From assembly GCF_020921035.1 (NCBI RefSeq), contig NC_063158.1:3888001-3952000 (forward strand): a stretch of DNA of 64,000 nt, in the 5' to 3' direction. Source of the stretch: Rhodamnia argentea. Taxonomy: Eukaryota; Streptophyta; Magnoliopsida; Myrtales; Myrtaceae. A model generated the notes under the pieces. The model had not been told where the DNA came from and searched no databases. It saw only the letters and a program-made list of their open reading frames with translations. This document shows, piece after piece, positions 20,983 to 34,568 of the stretch; within the stretch, counting starts at the first letter, position 1, and each line of letters begins with the position of its first letter. A program made the position numbers and the translations under genes.

Positions 20983-23900
20983 ATGATGGCGGCGGAGTCG
21001 GTGAGGTTGGCCGGTCCGTCCACGGTGTGCAGCTTCAGCGGCTCCCAGAGGAGGCCCGCGGCGCTTCTCTCTCCCGCTCCCTTCCTAGGCCTTCGTCGTC
21101 GCGCTTCCTCCCTCTCTTCGTCCGGCTCGCAGTTCCTCGCCGGAATGCGCTTGGGCTCCGGATGCTCGAGGCCTCCGGGCTCGCAGCGTCGGGGGCGGAG
21201 GGACTGCTCTGTTTTCGCCATGGCCGACGGAGGTACGTGCCGAATCGTGGTTTCGGCGATTAATTTGAGGTAGTATTTGTTTGTGCGAGTGTAATTGTGT
21301 CGTTTGACTGGCGAGGCGAGGCGAGGCTAGGTGAGAGCTCTGCTTGCGGTAGTTTTTCCTCCGCCAGGTGACTGACGAAATGCCTGGCAATGACCTTCCT
21401 CTGCGTGTTTCGGCATAATTCTTCCTCCCCGCCGACTAGTCGCGGGTTGACTGGTTTGGAGGCAAGGCATTGTCACTTGTGAGGGACAATCCGAGTGTTC
21501 TCTCTTTCTGAGAAAATTGTTTCTTTTGTCGCATTTTGTGATAAGTTAAGACGCCTAAAATATGATTCGGTGGTGAATTTTCTGTCAGGACTGACCTCCA
21601 TACAATTATACCTTGTTGACGTGTTGTTTCTTCACTGAATATTTGCTATAGTTGTAATTTTGTTGATGCTTGTCTTGAGTGTACATTGGGATCTGCTCAT
21701 TGCCTTGCTTTGTAATGGTGAAATGAGTGATCAGAGCCGTTTTAGTCACCTATGATAGGAATTCTAAGCCTATTCTAGTTTGACGCTTGTTCAGCCACCA
21801 ATGACATACTTTTCTCTTGATTCTTGCCAGATGGAAAGCGTGCGGTACCCTTGAAGGACTACCGGAATATTGGAATTATGGCTCACATAGATGCGGGGAA
21901 AACTACTACAACTGAACGGATTCTATACTACACAGGAAGGAACTATAAAATTGGAGAGGTGCACGAGGGTACAGCTACAATGGATTGGATGGAACAAGAG
22001 CAGGAAAGGGGGATTACCATCACGTCTGCCGCAACCACCACATTTTGGAACAAACACAGGATTAACATCATTGATACTCCTGGCCATGTGGACTTCACCC
22101 TTGAAGTGGAGCGAGCACTCAGGGTCTTGGATGGCGCCATTTGCTTGTTTGACAGTGTGGCTGGAGTGGAGCCACAGTCCGAAACTGTGTGGAGGCAAGC
22201 TGATAAATATGGGGTACCTAGAATTTGCTTCATCAATAAAATGGACCGCCTTGGGGCTAACTTCTTTCGGACAAGGGACATGATAGTCACAAACTTGGGT
22301 GCTAAACCCCTTGTGATTCAGTTGCCAATTGGTTCAGAAGATAATTTCCAAGGGGTTGTTGATCTTGTTGAGATGAAGGCTATAATATGGTCTGGAGAAG
22401 AGCTGGGTGCAAAGTTTGTATATGATGATGTTCCGGCTGATCTGCAAGAGATGGCTCAAGATTACCGATCACAGATGATTGAAATGATAGTTGAGTTAGA
22501 TGATAAAGCCATGGAGAACTACCTTGAAGGTGTCGAACCGGATGAGGAAACAATTAAGAAATTAATTAGGAAAGGAACTATATCGAGCAATTTTGTCCCT
22601 GTATTATGCGGTTCAGCCTTTAAAAATAAGGGGGTTCAGCCATTGCTTGATGCTGTTGTGGATTATTTGCCTTCACCTCTTGAGCTGCCACCAATGAAGG
22701 GTTCTGATCCTGAGAACCCAGAAGCAACGATTGATAGGCCCCCCAGTGATGAGGAGCCTTTTGCTGGACTAGCCTTTAAAATCATGAGTGATCCCTTCGT
22801 GGGGTCCCTCACTTTTGTGAGAGTGTATGCAGGGAAGTTAACTGCAGGGTCATATGCACTGAATGCGAACAAAGGAAAGAAGGAGAGGATTGGTAGACTT
22901 CTTGAAATGCATGCCAACAGTAGGGAAGATGTAAAAGTTGCATTGGCCGGTGATATTGTTGCTCTTGCTGGTCTAAAGGATACGATAACTGGTGAAACGC
23001 TTTGTGACCCCGATGCTCCCATACTTCTTGAGAGGATGGACTTTCCTGATCCTGTTATTAAGGTTGCTATTGAGCCTAAAACTAAAGCTGATGTAGACAA
23101 GATGGCGAATGGTCTGATCAAACTTGCTCAAGAAGATCCCTCTTTCCATTTCTCGCGTGATGAAGAGATCAACCAGACAGTGATTGAAGGAATGGGAGAA
23201 TTGCATCTTGAGATTATTGTTGATCGGCTCAAGCGGGAATTTAAGGTATGTAACTTACTCAAGGTGTTAACACAAAACTGATTCCGAAAGATGCTTTTTA
23301 CAATTCTAAATTTTCAAGATCGTTTCAAAAACCACTCGTAACTTTCAGTGTTCTGGCATCCATCTCCTGCGTGCTGATAATTCACATGCCTTTCTTATTT
23401 CTTTTGTTGATCCACTTTTCCACTACGGCAGGTTCTTCGGAAGTGCCACAACAAATTTCATTTAGTATTTGAAGATCCCTATTTGTCATTTGTCCCTGCC
23501 GTTTTGTAACTTGGCTTTTCCAGGTTGAAGCTAATGTTGGGGCACCGCAAGTGAACTACAGGGAAAGCATTTCGAAGGTCTCTGAAGTAAAGTATGTGCA
23601 CAAGAAACAGTCAGGTGGGCAAGGGCAATTTGCGGATATCACCGTGCGATTTGAGCCCTTGGAGCCGGGAAGTGGTTATGAGTTCAAGAGTGAGATCAAA
23701 GGAGGGGCAGTTCCTAAAGAGTATATACCTGGAGTAATGAAAGGCTTGGAAGAGTGTATGAGCAATGGAATTCTTGCAGGGTTTCCTGTTGTCGATGTGC
23801 GTGCTGCATTAGTTGATGGTTCATACCATGATGTGGATTCAAGTGTCTTGGCATTCCAGCTGGCTGCCAGAGGAGCATTCCGGGAGGGAATGAGGAAAGC

Positions 23901-24988
23901 CGGCCCTAAGATGCTAGAGCCTATAATGGAAGTGGAAGTTGTAACACCTGAAGACCACCTGGGTGATGTGATTGGTGATCTGAACTCGAGGAGAGGCCAG
24001 ATCAACAGTTTTGGTGACAAACCTGGTGGCCTCAAGGTAATGCAAACAAATCCAAGTTTTCTTTTCTTGCGGAGGTTTTTGCGCCTGTTAACTTTTATGG
24101 TGTGCCTAAAACACAGATTAAGAAAAACAACCCTATCTCAGCTGTTCATTTAGCTTTGCAGTATGGAGCATAAATACAGTTTTTGGTCTATATCCAACCC
24201 AAGCAATAGCAGTCCAGAGTTTTCTGTGCTCCTTCCCACTAGCTTGGTTGCTTGCCTCCAACTCACAGCTATGATCTTGCTGAGCCTTCTTGAGAGAACT
24301 ACTAAATCTTTTTCATATTGGACATGTGTAATTGTCTTCCTGCCCGAAAATGTGTTTTGTTTTGCTTGAATACTTCAGTTTGACTTGATTAGCCGAATTA
24401 TGTGGCTCTTGGCCTCTACCCGACCAAATCACTCGCGTGTTTCTAAGAATTATAAGCCTTTAATGCTGTTGTAGCCTTCTGACTCATATAGTTCATGGCA
24501 TCTTTTATGCCATGTACTGCCAGTTTGAGTAGTACAGTGTTCATGGAACATCCTTTCTGGTTCTCGTGGATCTTAATATGCGTAATGCCGCTTTAGTACT
24601 CATCATGATTATATGTTGGGGTTGCCAAATGCGCTTCGTAAATATACTTCCTTTCCAAATTGGAAACATGCTTGTGAAGAGAGATTCGTTGAATTTAACT
24701 TTCGAGTAGAAGACTCTTTGTGCTTTATCACTGAATTAATAACTTTGTTAGTTTCAACCCATATATATATATATATATTTGTTAGTGAGATGCTCACGTG
24801 CTCGGTTTTAAACTCTTCAGGTTGTTGATGCCCTCGTTCCGCTAGCAGAGATGTTTCAATATGTAAGTACCCTTCGCGGAATGACGAAAGGCCGTGCATC
24901 CTACACCATGCAGCTAGCCAAGTTCGACGTTGTCCCGCAGCACATCCAGAACCAACTTGCCTCAAAGGGGCAGGAAGTCGCTGCTTAA
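20983..24988 (+). CDS. SCO1: Chloroplast elongation factor G (cpEF-G, SCO1 type)
   Basis: Four exons, 20983-21232, 21831-23245, 23524-24036 and 24821-24988, give 781 residues. A second ATG at 20986 is an equally possible start. Residues 1-~80 form a Ser/Arg-rich chloroplast transit peptide. The GTPase domain follows with AHIDAGKT (101-108), RGITIT (143-148), DTPGH (165-169) and NKMD (219-222). The EF-G domains II-V then run without gaps to [20 protein letters not shown] near the C terminus. The protein catalyses GTP-driven translocation on plastid ribosomes. In Arabidopsis its loss affects cotyledon greening (snowy cotyledon 1). Almost every block matches my memory of Arabidopsis SCO1 (AT1G62750). 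The third intron is long (785 bp) and holds an (AT)n run. Reading frame and all key residues are intact. Confidence 0.96.
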
Positions 24989-25039
24989 ACTAATTTTCCA
25001 GATGGTGAAAGCGACAATTCTCTTTTTTCTGCTCTCTTT

Positions 25040-28000
25040 TTAATTTTACTTCGCAATGTCGGTACGTGAATGCTAGCAGGACTTTGAAGATGGAGAGAGA
25101 AAGGTTTCGATGCAGACTGTTTTGGTGAACTGAGCCTTAATAGGCTCAGTTTGGAGAACTGTAAATTGCATTGTTCTGCAGTGGGTTGGAAGTGAAATTT
25201 TGTGCTCCTTCTGGTTGGGAGGAAAGTAATTACTGTGATGTAATGCCTGGCTCGGCCTTGATTTTTTTTTTTTCAAATTGGGAATTGAATATTGTGGAAT
25301 GAAAGCAATCCAATACTTGTAATTTATCGATAGAAGAATATTAAAGGGTGCCTCTAGGACACTTGTTAAGTCTCATTAATTGTGGTTTGACAATATAAAT
25401 GTTTCCCTTAGAAGTAGATAACCTTTTTGAATCATATCATCGCTCATTCTTCAATTTGTGTTGATCAGTGCTATTTCTATTTTCACTTGTCTTAACTATT
25501 AGTGTCTCCGGGGAATTCATAAAACCAATGCACCAATGAATATCTCATGCTAATAGCAAAAAGAGAAGAAAAACTCACGATATTAATGTTGGGTTGGGAC
25601 GCAATGGAGCTTATTTGATATAAGCTCATTGCCGGCACGATTGGAAGCCTTGAACTAGTTTGAAAATTTAGTTTGTTCATAAACTTTGCTACCCAACTCT
25701 AGGATGGGTCGCGCCTCTTGATCTTTCACTCTTAGATCGAAAAGCAAAAATCACCATCGTCGATATTGAGATTTGTTGAATGAGTGAAATTTGTCGCATT
25801 TCAATCTAATGATGAAAGATTTCGACCGAAAAAATAAAATAAAATCTAACGATGAAAGATTATGTGAAGTCTGCGCCTTCTCTAAGTACCCTAGAATCAC
25901 TTAAGGAAAGGAAGGTGCGTGGCACAAAATAGAGATTTTTTTTTTTTTTGGTCTAAAATGTTGAGCTGTTTTAAAGGTGGATCTTTTTCAGTTTTTTTTT
26001 TTTTTTTCTCTTGCTCATGTTGGGGACGTTTTCAGAATTCAGAGGTGAACCACCAGAGAAAAAAGCTAAAGCATTACCAAGCTTTAAAATTAGCCCCAAC
26101 TCTTTCAAATTCATACCAACCGCAACTTTCGGGTTTTTATTTAAACATGCAGTTTAATTTATTCAGAATTGCCACTAATATATCGTGGGTCGACTAGAAA
26201 GTGAGAGTCTCACTCTACTTTTGCTAATCAGATATTCATGCATACATGGACTTGATTACGCTGGATAAATCTAACACCCTTTCATTCTCTTTAATGTAAA
26301 AAATATTTATAAAGTGAGAAAACACCTTATTTCTACGAACCGGATATTCATTGATACATGGACTTGATTATGATAAATTTATCTGACGCCTTTTCTATTC
26401 CTTTTCTCATTGTTGTCAAAAACATTTAGTAGGTAGTCTTGGTCAATTTTAAGCCTAACCCACTAACATATAGTGGGTTGATTACGTGGGTGCACAATTA
26501 GATAATGTAACATTCAATAAATCAACGTAATAAATAAATTGCCAGAAATAAGACGAACCTCAATGCATTAATCGAAGCATAACTTCTCTATGATTGATGT
26601 CACAATATCTGCAATATATTAATTAAAAAATGCATCTTTAGCCCAAACATGATTTCTCAATGCAAGAAAATTTATTTCTGTTTGGGTTTTTCTGTCTAAC
26701 GAGAATTAAACTATATGCAATACATTTGATGCAATTTCAATCTAAATTATGTCTGTGTGAATGTGATCCTAATTTAACTAATGACACGTGACAAGCGATC
26801 CATATGCAACCTAATTATAATGATGTTAAAAGAAATTGAGAATTAATTTGATATGACATGCAATGACATAAATATTATGACGTATGATGAGATGATGGAT
26901 TTGATGACATGGTAACATGATGACGCAGCCACCATGCAATGAATTTTATATGATATATGCATATTATTTTTATGTTTTTCATCCAAACTAGAATATGAAA
27001 TTGCCTAAAACATATGGCCTAATATAAACTAGGAAATAATTTATATTAAATCGAAATCCAAATTAGAAAATTTCCTAATTACTACATGATATGCAATTTT
27101 AAATAAGAAAGATAATATTTCCACCAAAAAAAAAAAGAAAAATAATATGGATTCAAGCTATCCTGACATGTAATGTAATTCTTGTTTGTACCTTTCATTA
27201 TGTGAAAATTTACTAAATTAGCAGCATGCACTACTTAAACCCGCATAACCAAGTATACTATTCACCACGTCCAAATGAAGGAAACGAAGGTAGCGGGGAT
27301 CTAAAAGATCGAAACCCCAATTATACGCACGAAACGAAAGAGGAAATTTCCTATTTAGGATATGTATAAAATCTCACTCCAAATTGTGTTAGAATTGAAT
27401 AACCACAATTTAGACAACTGATTATTTGAATCAAACACAACTTAGGAAATTACCCGAATTGGATTGTCGACTCAAACGACGATAGATACCGAGGGGGTCT
27501 CAAGGAAGATTCACGGTGGCGGTAATCGGCGAGGAACGATAAGAGGCGGGAACAACAACGTCAGGGACTGTGAACATTACAAGGGGATCTCTAAATCTTT
27601 GATGCTCCATTCCTTTGGCGAAGTTGAAGAACTTGGTTTCGTGGACATCTCCTCAAAATTTCATCGCGTTCCGACTTAGAACAAATACATACTCACCATT
27701 TTCAAGAGACTGCATGTTGAACTCTCCAATCTTGATCCACAATTCCGACAAGTTCAGTTTTCTCCATCGAACATTTGCTCTCAGATATTTTCTCATCAAT
27801 CCCATCATATGATGTATTTTTTTTTCTTTTTCTTTTTTTGGGCTCTCATGTCGTTTTTCCATTTTATTGTGTATTGCCCATTGTGAACAACCCTTAGGAT
27901 TTTCTTTCAAGAAAACAAGTTCTCACTTTCCTACCTTGGACTGTAAGAGATATATCTTGTCTTTAACAAGAGGAAACACATTTCTTTGACATGTGATTTA

Positions 28001-29400
28001 AATTATGATAATAAAGAGCTCAATTACTCTCCAAGTTTGCTCCAATAAATCAAAATCTCATAATTTGAAATCCCACATGTATAAAACATATGGTAATTTT
28101 GGCCAATTAAGGGTTTATTCCAATTTCGCTTTATGGGATTAGTCCAATTAATCTAATTAAGCTCAAAACCTCCGCTACTTGAGCCCGTCAATTCTGGTCC
28201 AATAAAAATGCAATTATATTGGCCTAATTAAAATGCTCGTTATATCTATATGTTATTTAACTAATTTTCTTCTTTATGGGTCGGGATCCATCCCTAATTT
28301 TTCCATGCAATAAATGTCTAAATGTGTTGTCAAAATTTAGGTGTCAACATTTATAACATATATATATATATATATATATATATAGCATCTTTTTCTTTTA
28401 AGAACCTAAATTCGTAGAAAGTGTCTTAATAAAGAGGAGCACTTAGCTAATCATTTGAATAACGAAATATTTTCTGTCACTAATGCACTAATTACACATG
28501 ACAAGGATAAATAATGCATTGAAAATGACAATTTTTTTTATGAGATGTTTAACGAGTATCATTCATGTGAGAACCGTTGAATTCAATTGTTACACTATGT
28601 TCCATCGCTGGGTTTTCCTTCTTTAGATGTTTAGGTTTTTGACAAAATTACTAGCTTTCACTTTAGAATATAAAATTTGGGGTCGAGCCGATTTTGCAAA
28701 AGCTTAACATCCAAGCTCCATTAAAAACTGGTCAAGTGAAGTTAAAACATTTTATTTCATGAATGTGATAACAAGAAAATGCAGTTTCGAATATTGCACA
28801 AAGTTCTCATAGGGAATCATTCACATATCTAGATTCGGACAATATTTTCTGATATTTTGCTAAAACTTGAAAATGAACTGGGAAATAATTTTCGCCGTTC
28901 CAGTATGAAGTATCAGATTTAATTCTCTTCCATGCACTCCTCTTAATAACTTTGATTTTCTATTATGTCTATTAAATTTTAAATTTTTATTTTTTACCTT
29001 TCTCCTTTTTCCTCCTCCTCGTCGGAGGAAGAAGGAGAAAGGAAAAAAAAAAAAGAAAGGAAAAGAAAAAGAAAAATAAAAAATAAAAAAAATAAATTTC
29101 GAACTTTTTTCAAAATAATTTTTTTGAATTATTTAAAACTATTAAAAAAAAGGAAATAAAAAATAAAGGAATGTGAACGAGTGGAGGAAGGAAAGATGAG
29201 GTTAAATATTTTAACTTATTCAAAAGAAAAAAAATATTTTTCTACTTTTGAAGGTTTTTTTTTTTTTTTTGTGAGAAGAACAATTTTTTATTAAAATGAA
29301 CGTCGAAAAATTCGGAATAGTGCCACTCTGTCGTTTTTAATTTTTCTGGAGTACACAGAACTCGGCTGACTCGTACCCAAACGGAACCAGGACAAGCCGA
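25040..29400. other. AT-rich intergenic region with simple repeats
   Basis: It starts with the 3' UTR of cpEF-G (poly-T at 25262, gene end probably before 25350). It then holds AT-rich DNA with a degenerate 112-bp duplication (26229-26450), an (AT)n microsatellite at about 28357-28384, and purine or pyrimidine tracts near 29000-29100. A mixed-composition patch at 27460-27900 translates on the minus strand to MRKYLRANVRWRKLNLSELW and more, but I cannot place it in a family. No gene can be supported. Confidence 0.45.
26229..26450. repeat. Degenerate 112-bp tandem duplication
   Basis: CAGATATTCATGCATACATG at 26229 recurs as CGGATATTCATTGATACATG at 26341, each followed by GACTTGATTA and a 'TAAAT(C/T)TAACACCCTTT' or 'TTATCTGACGCCTTTT' tail. 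This is two old copies in direct orientation, non-coding. Confidence 0.45.
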
Positions 29401-29687
29401 ATCTCGTGGCCAAACAGACCGAAATTCCAGCGTCACTACGCCGTTTCGCACGAGTCAATGGAAGCGAAGGACGCACGGAGAACATTCCAGAACCACACTC
29501 CTCTCCCTCTCTCTCTCTCTCCTCATCGCCAGAACTCTCTCGTCTCCTCCTTTTCCCATCTTGTTCAATTATTATAAACCCTAGCACGTCTTTCCACTTT
29601 ACTGTCCTCCATAAATCACACTCCCCCCGATCTCGAATCCTGCTCTCTACCCTTCGCGAATCGGCGCCTCGCGAGTCCCAATCTCCC

Positions 29688-32600
29688 ATGGCCGACGAAG
29701 CCAAAGCCAAGGGCAACGCCGCCTTCTCCTCCGGCGACTACCACTCCGCCGTCCGCCACTTCTCCGACGCCATCGCCATCGCCTCCACCAACCACGTCCT
29801 CTACTCCAACCGATCCGCCGCCCACGCCTCCCTCCACAACTACTCCGACGCCCTCGCCGACGCTGAGAAGACCGTCGAGCTCAAGCCGGACTGGTCCAAG
29901 GGCTATAGCCGCCTCGGTGCGGCTTACCAGGGGTTGGGCCGGTATGACGACGCCATCTCCGCCTACAAGAGGGGCCTCGAGATCGATCCTAGCAACGAGG
30001 CTCTCAAGTCCGGCTTGGCCGACGCGCAGGCCGCCGCGGGGTCGTCCAGGAGCCGTGCTGCTCCGCCGCCGAGCAATCCGTTCGGGGATGTTTTCCAGGG
30101 GCAGGAGATGTGGGCAAAGCTGATGGCCGATCCGACGACCAGAAGTTTCCTGCAGCAACCGGACTTTGTGAGGATGATGCAGGATTTGCAGAAGAATCCT
30201 AGCAGTCTGAATCTGTACTTGAAGGATCAGAGGGTGATGCAGGCGCTTGGAGTGCTGTTGAACGTTAAATTGCACACTCCGGGTCAGGATGCGGGCTTTG
30301 AGGCTGCGACGGAGGCTGAATCGCCGCCAGCGAATAAGCCAGACAAAAAGCCAGCCAAGGAACCGGAGCCGGTGCCAGAGTCAGAGCCAGGGCCGATGGA
30401 TATAAGTGAGGAGGAGCGAGAAGTAAAGGAGATGAAGGCTCAGGCTCAGAAGGAGAAGGAGGCCGGTAATGCAGCTTATAAGAAGAAGGATTTCGAGACT
30501 GCAATTCAGCACTACACCAAGGCTATCGAGCTTGATGATGAGGATATTTCTTTTCTCACGAACAGAGCTGCTGTGTATTTGGAGATGGGAAGGGTAAGAA
30601 CTTCGTCCTATATGGTGATTATATAGTTTATTTTTATTCGTTCTGGTGCTTGTTGTGATGTGAGCACGTATTTGGTTGAGTGCTTGTTTGTTGATTCTTA
30701 TGAAGGCAAAAGTTTTGCCGGCTGAGCACCAAGGCAATGGTGTAGTTCGAGAATGTGCCTGCTAATGAGTACAAGGAAACTTTATATCTTGCTGGCGGTG
30801 GTCCTTAAACAAATTTCATTTGAAGTACAAACGTTGCTCATGATTTTGTTCTGGCCTTAGGCCCTGCTTAATTGATTGGTTTAGAGACATAGGTAGTATG
30901 GATCTAGGATGTGGGCTATTGGGTAGACCGGTTATGTCTTTTATCTGACAGTAATATTACTCTAGAAAGGACATTACCATTTCCAGGAGGAAAATTTAAT
31001 TTTGTTCCTGTTGGCAATGCTTGAGTGGAACAAAGAACTGTTTAAGTAGTAAGTACTCGATGCGTGGTGGAACGGAAATAATAACAGAAGATGTTGGCCT
31101 GCCTGATGGAAGTTGGAAATTGGAACAATGAACCATGAATTACCAAATGCTTTGCTATGGCTTTGCTATGGTACTTTTTAATCAGCTTTTTTAATTGTCT
31201 GCCTGGCCTCTTTTAGATGGTTTCAGTTGATGGTCATGCTTGGAAATCAAGTAGAGTTGATGTCAGTATCCTGTTCTGTATCTGAGCAGCGGTGTCATGT
31301 CTTTAAACTGTGTCCAGCCTCTGTGGTTTTGTTTCTTGGAAGACAAATGGATGGTGCTTTTCTCATTCTTAATAAAAACCAATGACAGCCCACTGATGTG
31401 AAACCTGATAATTCTGGCTGCATGGCATTGAGGCCTAGCCTTAATTCTATGCATGTCCGGCAATATGTTTGGGCGTGTTCATTTGTGTTTAGGAGCATAC
31501 TGAAGAGTGGCAAATGCTGTTTGACGTTCTAGTCCTGTACTTCACTGTGATTGGTATGAGCTTTCTTTTGTCCTAGCCTTCTTCTTTGTACCAGCAAGCG
31601 TGGCAGCATTGGGTTCTGGTGTGGTTAATATAGGAAAGCAGATGTCCATTCTGAGAGGTGACATTTCTAGAGGAGTTCTCGATAACTGTGTCTCAATCTT
31701 GGTGTTGAAAGTTTTGCACTGAGATAACAAGAATCTGAAGGCCAGAGCAATTCCTAATGATGTTCTTTTTGCTGAAGGAAAAAGAAGCATTTGTCGTTCT
31801 TCACATGTCCATCGATACTCGTGGGGCAGCCCAGTATTGTAACTTGCATGGCGTATTGATGGATGTTTTTGGTTTTAAGATTGTGTTGCTATTCCTGCTT
31901 AATTTTTGATAATCTTCTTCAATCGGAGATTCTGAGCTATTGAATTGGTCCTAAGTAGTGTGTGGCCCTGCAATAACCTTTGACATTGAACTATAATCAT
32001 TTTGCCCTTCAGTTGTATGTGTTCCTTTTTCGGCAGTTGTATTTCTTGCAACTAGATATTTTTATCTGGCTTCTCTTTTCTCATATTTTGACACTGTTTC
32101 CAGTATGAGGATTGCATCAAAGATTGTGATAAGGCTGTTGAAAGGGGAAGAGAACTCAGATCAGACTACAAGATGGTAGCTAGAGCCTTGACAAGGAAGG
32201 GAACTGCACTTGTAAAGATGGCGAAATGCTCAAAGGACTATGAGCCTGCTATTGAGACCTTCCAAAAGGCTCTTACAGAGCATCGTAACCCAGACACATT
32301 GAAGAAACTAAACGAGGCTGAGAAAGCAAAGAAGGAACTGGAACAGCAGGAATACTTCGATCCTAAATTGGCTGATGAGGAGCGTGAGAAAGGTTCTGTA
32401 TTTTGATTTACCTATATGCATGTCTGATGTTCATTCGTAGTCTCTCTCTGCTATTTTATTTGCTTGATGAGTGCTGAAGCACTGCCTACATTTGTGGACA
32501 GGAAATGAATGTTTCAAAGAGCAGAAATATCCTGAGGCTGTGAAGCATTACTCGGAATCATTGAGAAGGAACCCTGAAGATGCGAGGGTAAGGATATTTG

Positions 32601-33386
32601 GTTTTGTCGTTATTGCTATATGTATCTCAGTTGGGGTATTGCTGATGCTTGTTTGTCTGTTTCAGGCATATAGTAATAGAGCAGCATGCTACACGAAACT
32701 TGGGGCCCTGCCCGAGGGTCTGAAGGATGCTGAGAAATGCATTGAGCTTGATCCAACTTTCTCCAAGGGTTACACACGAAAAGGTGCCGTTCAGTTCTTC
32801 ATGAAGGAATATGATAAAGCTTTGGAAACATATCAGGAGGGGTTGAAGCATGATCCAAACAACCAGGAATTGCTCGACGGTGTACGAAGGTATGGACGTT
32901 GATGGTGGAGGTCCGCTTTTACTGCTGGCTTTTGTGGTATTGATTGTTGCAGTACATAATCGAGTCTTAATACTTGTTACAGATGCGTAGAACAAATTAA
33001 CAAGGCAAGTCGTGGTGATTTGACTCCAGATGAGTTGAAGGAGAGACAGGTTCTGCATCTTGTCAAAGTTTTAGCCTTTATTGATTCAATTATTTAGGGA
33101 GGATCCTGTTCTTACATCTCTCTCTTTTATGTAGGGCAAGGCAATGCAGGATCCAGAGATTCAGAACATTCTCACGGATCCTGTAATGAGACAGGTTAGG
33201 AAACTGATCTCATGATACTAAGCAATCAGCAAGATTTTACTGGGTTGGCTAACATCCACGTGTGTTTGGCAGGTGTTGATAGACTTCCAGGAGAACCCGA
33301 AGGCTGCGCAAGAGCACACAAAGAACCCAATGGTGATGAACAAGATCCAGAAGCTGGTCAGCGCAGGAATAGTCCAGATCAGATGA
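29688..33386 (+). CDS. HOP: Hsp70-Hsp90 organising protein HOP/STI1
   Basis: Seven exons, 29688-30593, 32104-32392, 32502-32587, 32666-32889, 32983-33049, 33135-33194 and 33273-33386, join in frame to 581 residues. Order of domains: TPR1 (about 2-105; AKGNAAFSSGDYHSAVRHFS), DP1 (about 140-195; MWAKLMADPTTRSFLQQPDF), a Pro/Glu/Lys linker with a basic KPDKKPAK cluster, TPR2A (about 245-365), TPR2B (about 399-500; KGNECFKEQKYPEA) and DP2 (about 520-578; MQDPEIQNILTDPVMRQVLI). This is the full plant HOP layout. HOP bridges Hsp70 and Hsp90 during client transfer in the cytosol, including in heat acclimation. The start is the ATG at 29688 with the usual MADEAKAKGNAAF opening; upstream codons in the same frame are low-complexity leader. 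The first intron is 1.5 kb. It is next to cpEF-G, as I recall for AT1G62740-AT1G62750. Confidence 0.96.
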
Positions 33387-34430
33387 GTACTGTATTTTGC
33401 ATGAGGAGGTCATGAGTTTTTATCTGTAATTCCCTGGTGTGAAATCAAGTGGTCTTAACTATTGGAAACATATTTTAGTTGCAAATTTTGAAATGCTTTC
33501 TTCACAGTATAAATTGTGGGTTCTTTTTCGGTTCCGCCCCCGCAATTTTGGTGTTCTTGTCAGATTTCTTAGTGGTATATGCATGCCTGAGATTTGACTC
33601 TCAGTAATGCAACAATTGTTCTGTGAAGTGCTGAAAAAAAGGTGGTGTAGCCTCTGGGGGTAGAACCGGTGTTTGTCGGTTTTCCTTATCAGAAGTTGAA
33701 ACCTGTTCTAATGAGTTGATACAGAATGGAGTCCATACCGGTTCCCCTGGAAGGCCAGGCCAATCAAGGAGATGTGCCTTTTCACTCTTGTGATGGACGT
33801 GGCTAGTCTTTAATGGATGCGTAGACGTTAAGTAACGTATGAGTGTAGTGTTGCGTTCAAATTATTTCGTCGTGATACCGCTATCATTGTAAGAGATCTG
33901 CTGCACATTGGAATGAGGAGAAAGCCAATAGTAGTAGGTGGAAGGTTGTCAATCGACATCGACGACGGGGTCTCCCTTCCGAGCTGAAACATTCGTATAT
34001 CTGCGTAGCTGTGATGATGTCGAAAAATATCGGTGTCGAGGAGAAGTTTGTACCCAAGAGAAGGTTTAGGAATGCAAATACCTTCGGTTAAGTGTGTCCC
34101 GGATGTTTCTGCGATCCAACGGCAAAACGAGATCGGTCTCCTGGGCTTTCTGTAAATGATGCCTGCCGTGACATGATCGAGGCATCCGGACAAGCCTAAC
34201 ATATCATACTCGTAGCATGGAAGCGAATTGCATGCTTTTGTCAAGCAGATGGCAGGCTGATGGAATTTAAAAAATTATGAGTGCTGCTTTTCTACATGGC
34301 CACATAGCAAGTACCAGGAAAATTAGACGTCGAAATCAAGGTTGATAATCAATGGAAATAGCTCACGATACTCCTAGACAATCAACTTCATTCGACAGCT
34401 ATAATCGAAATACCTAATTCGAGGTTTATA

Positions 34431-34568
34431 CCCCAGCAGCCCCAGCTTTTTGTCGTGGCTTGGCCTGGTAACGACAAAAGATTTAGAGAATTTTATATCT
34501 ATTCTATTCCAATAGCCTCAGCTTTGTCATGGCTCGGCCTGGAATGACCAAGAGATTAGAGAATCTTG
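34431..34568. repeat. 77-bp tandem duplication
   Basis: CAGCCCCAGCTTTTTGTCGT then GGCTTGGCCTGGTAACGAC and AGATTTAGAGAATTTT recurs as TAGCCTCAGCTTTGTCATGG, CTCGGCCTGGAATGACCAAG and AGATTAGAGAATCTT. There are two direct copies, about 80% alike, non-coding. Confidence 0.6.

Noticed and set aside
22663-23121. 152-codon minus-strand frame inside cpEF-G
   Set aside because: Opposite the well-supported cpEF-G exon 2; no independent evidence.
28357-28384. (AT)n run considered as a possible regulatory or origin-like element
   Set aside because: A simple microsatellite with nothing else around it.
29616-30275. 219-codon minus-strand frame opposite HOP
   Set aside because: Shadow of the first HOP exon; Gly/Val-rich with no motif.
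30594-32103. Possible extra gene in the 1.5-kb first intron of HOP
   Set aside because: Only short frames without motifs; the splice sites on both sides join HOP TPR2A in frame.
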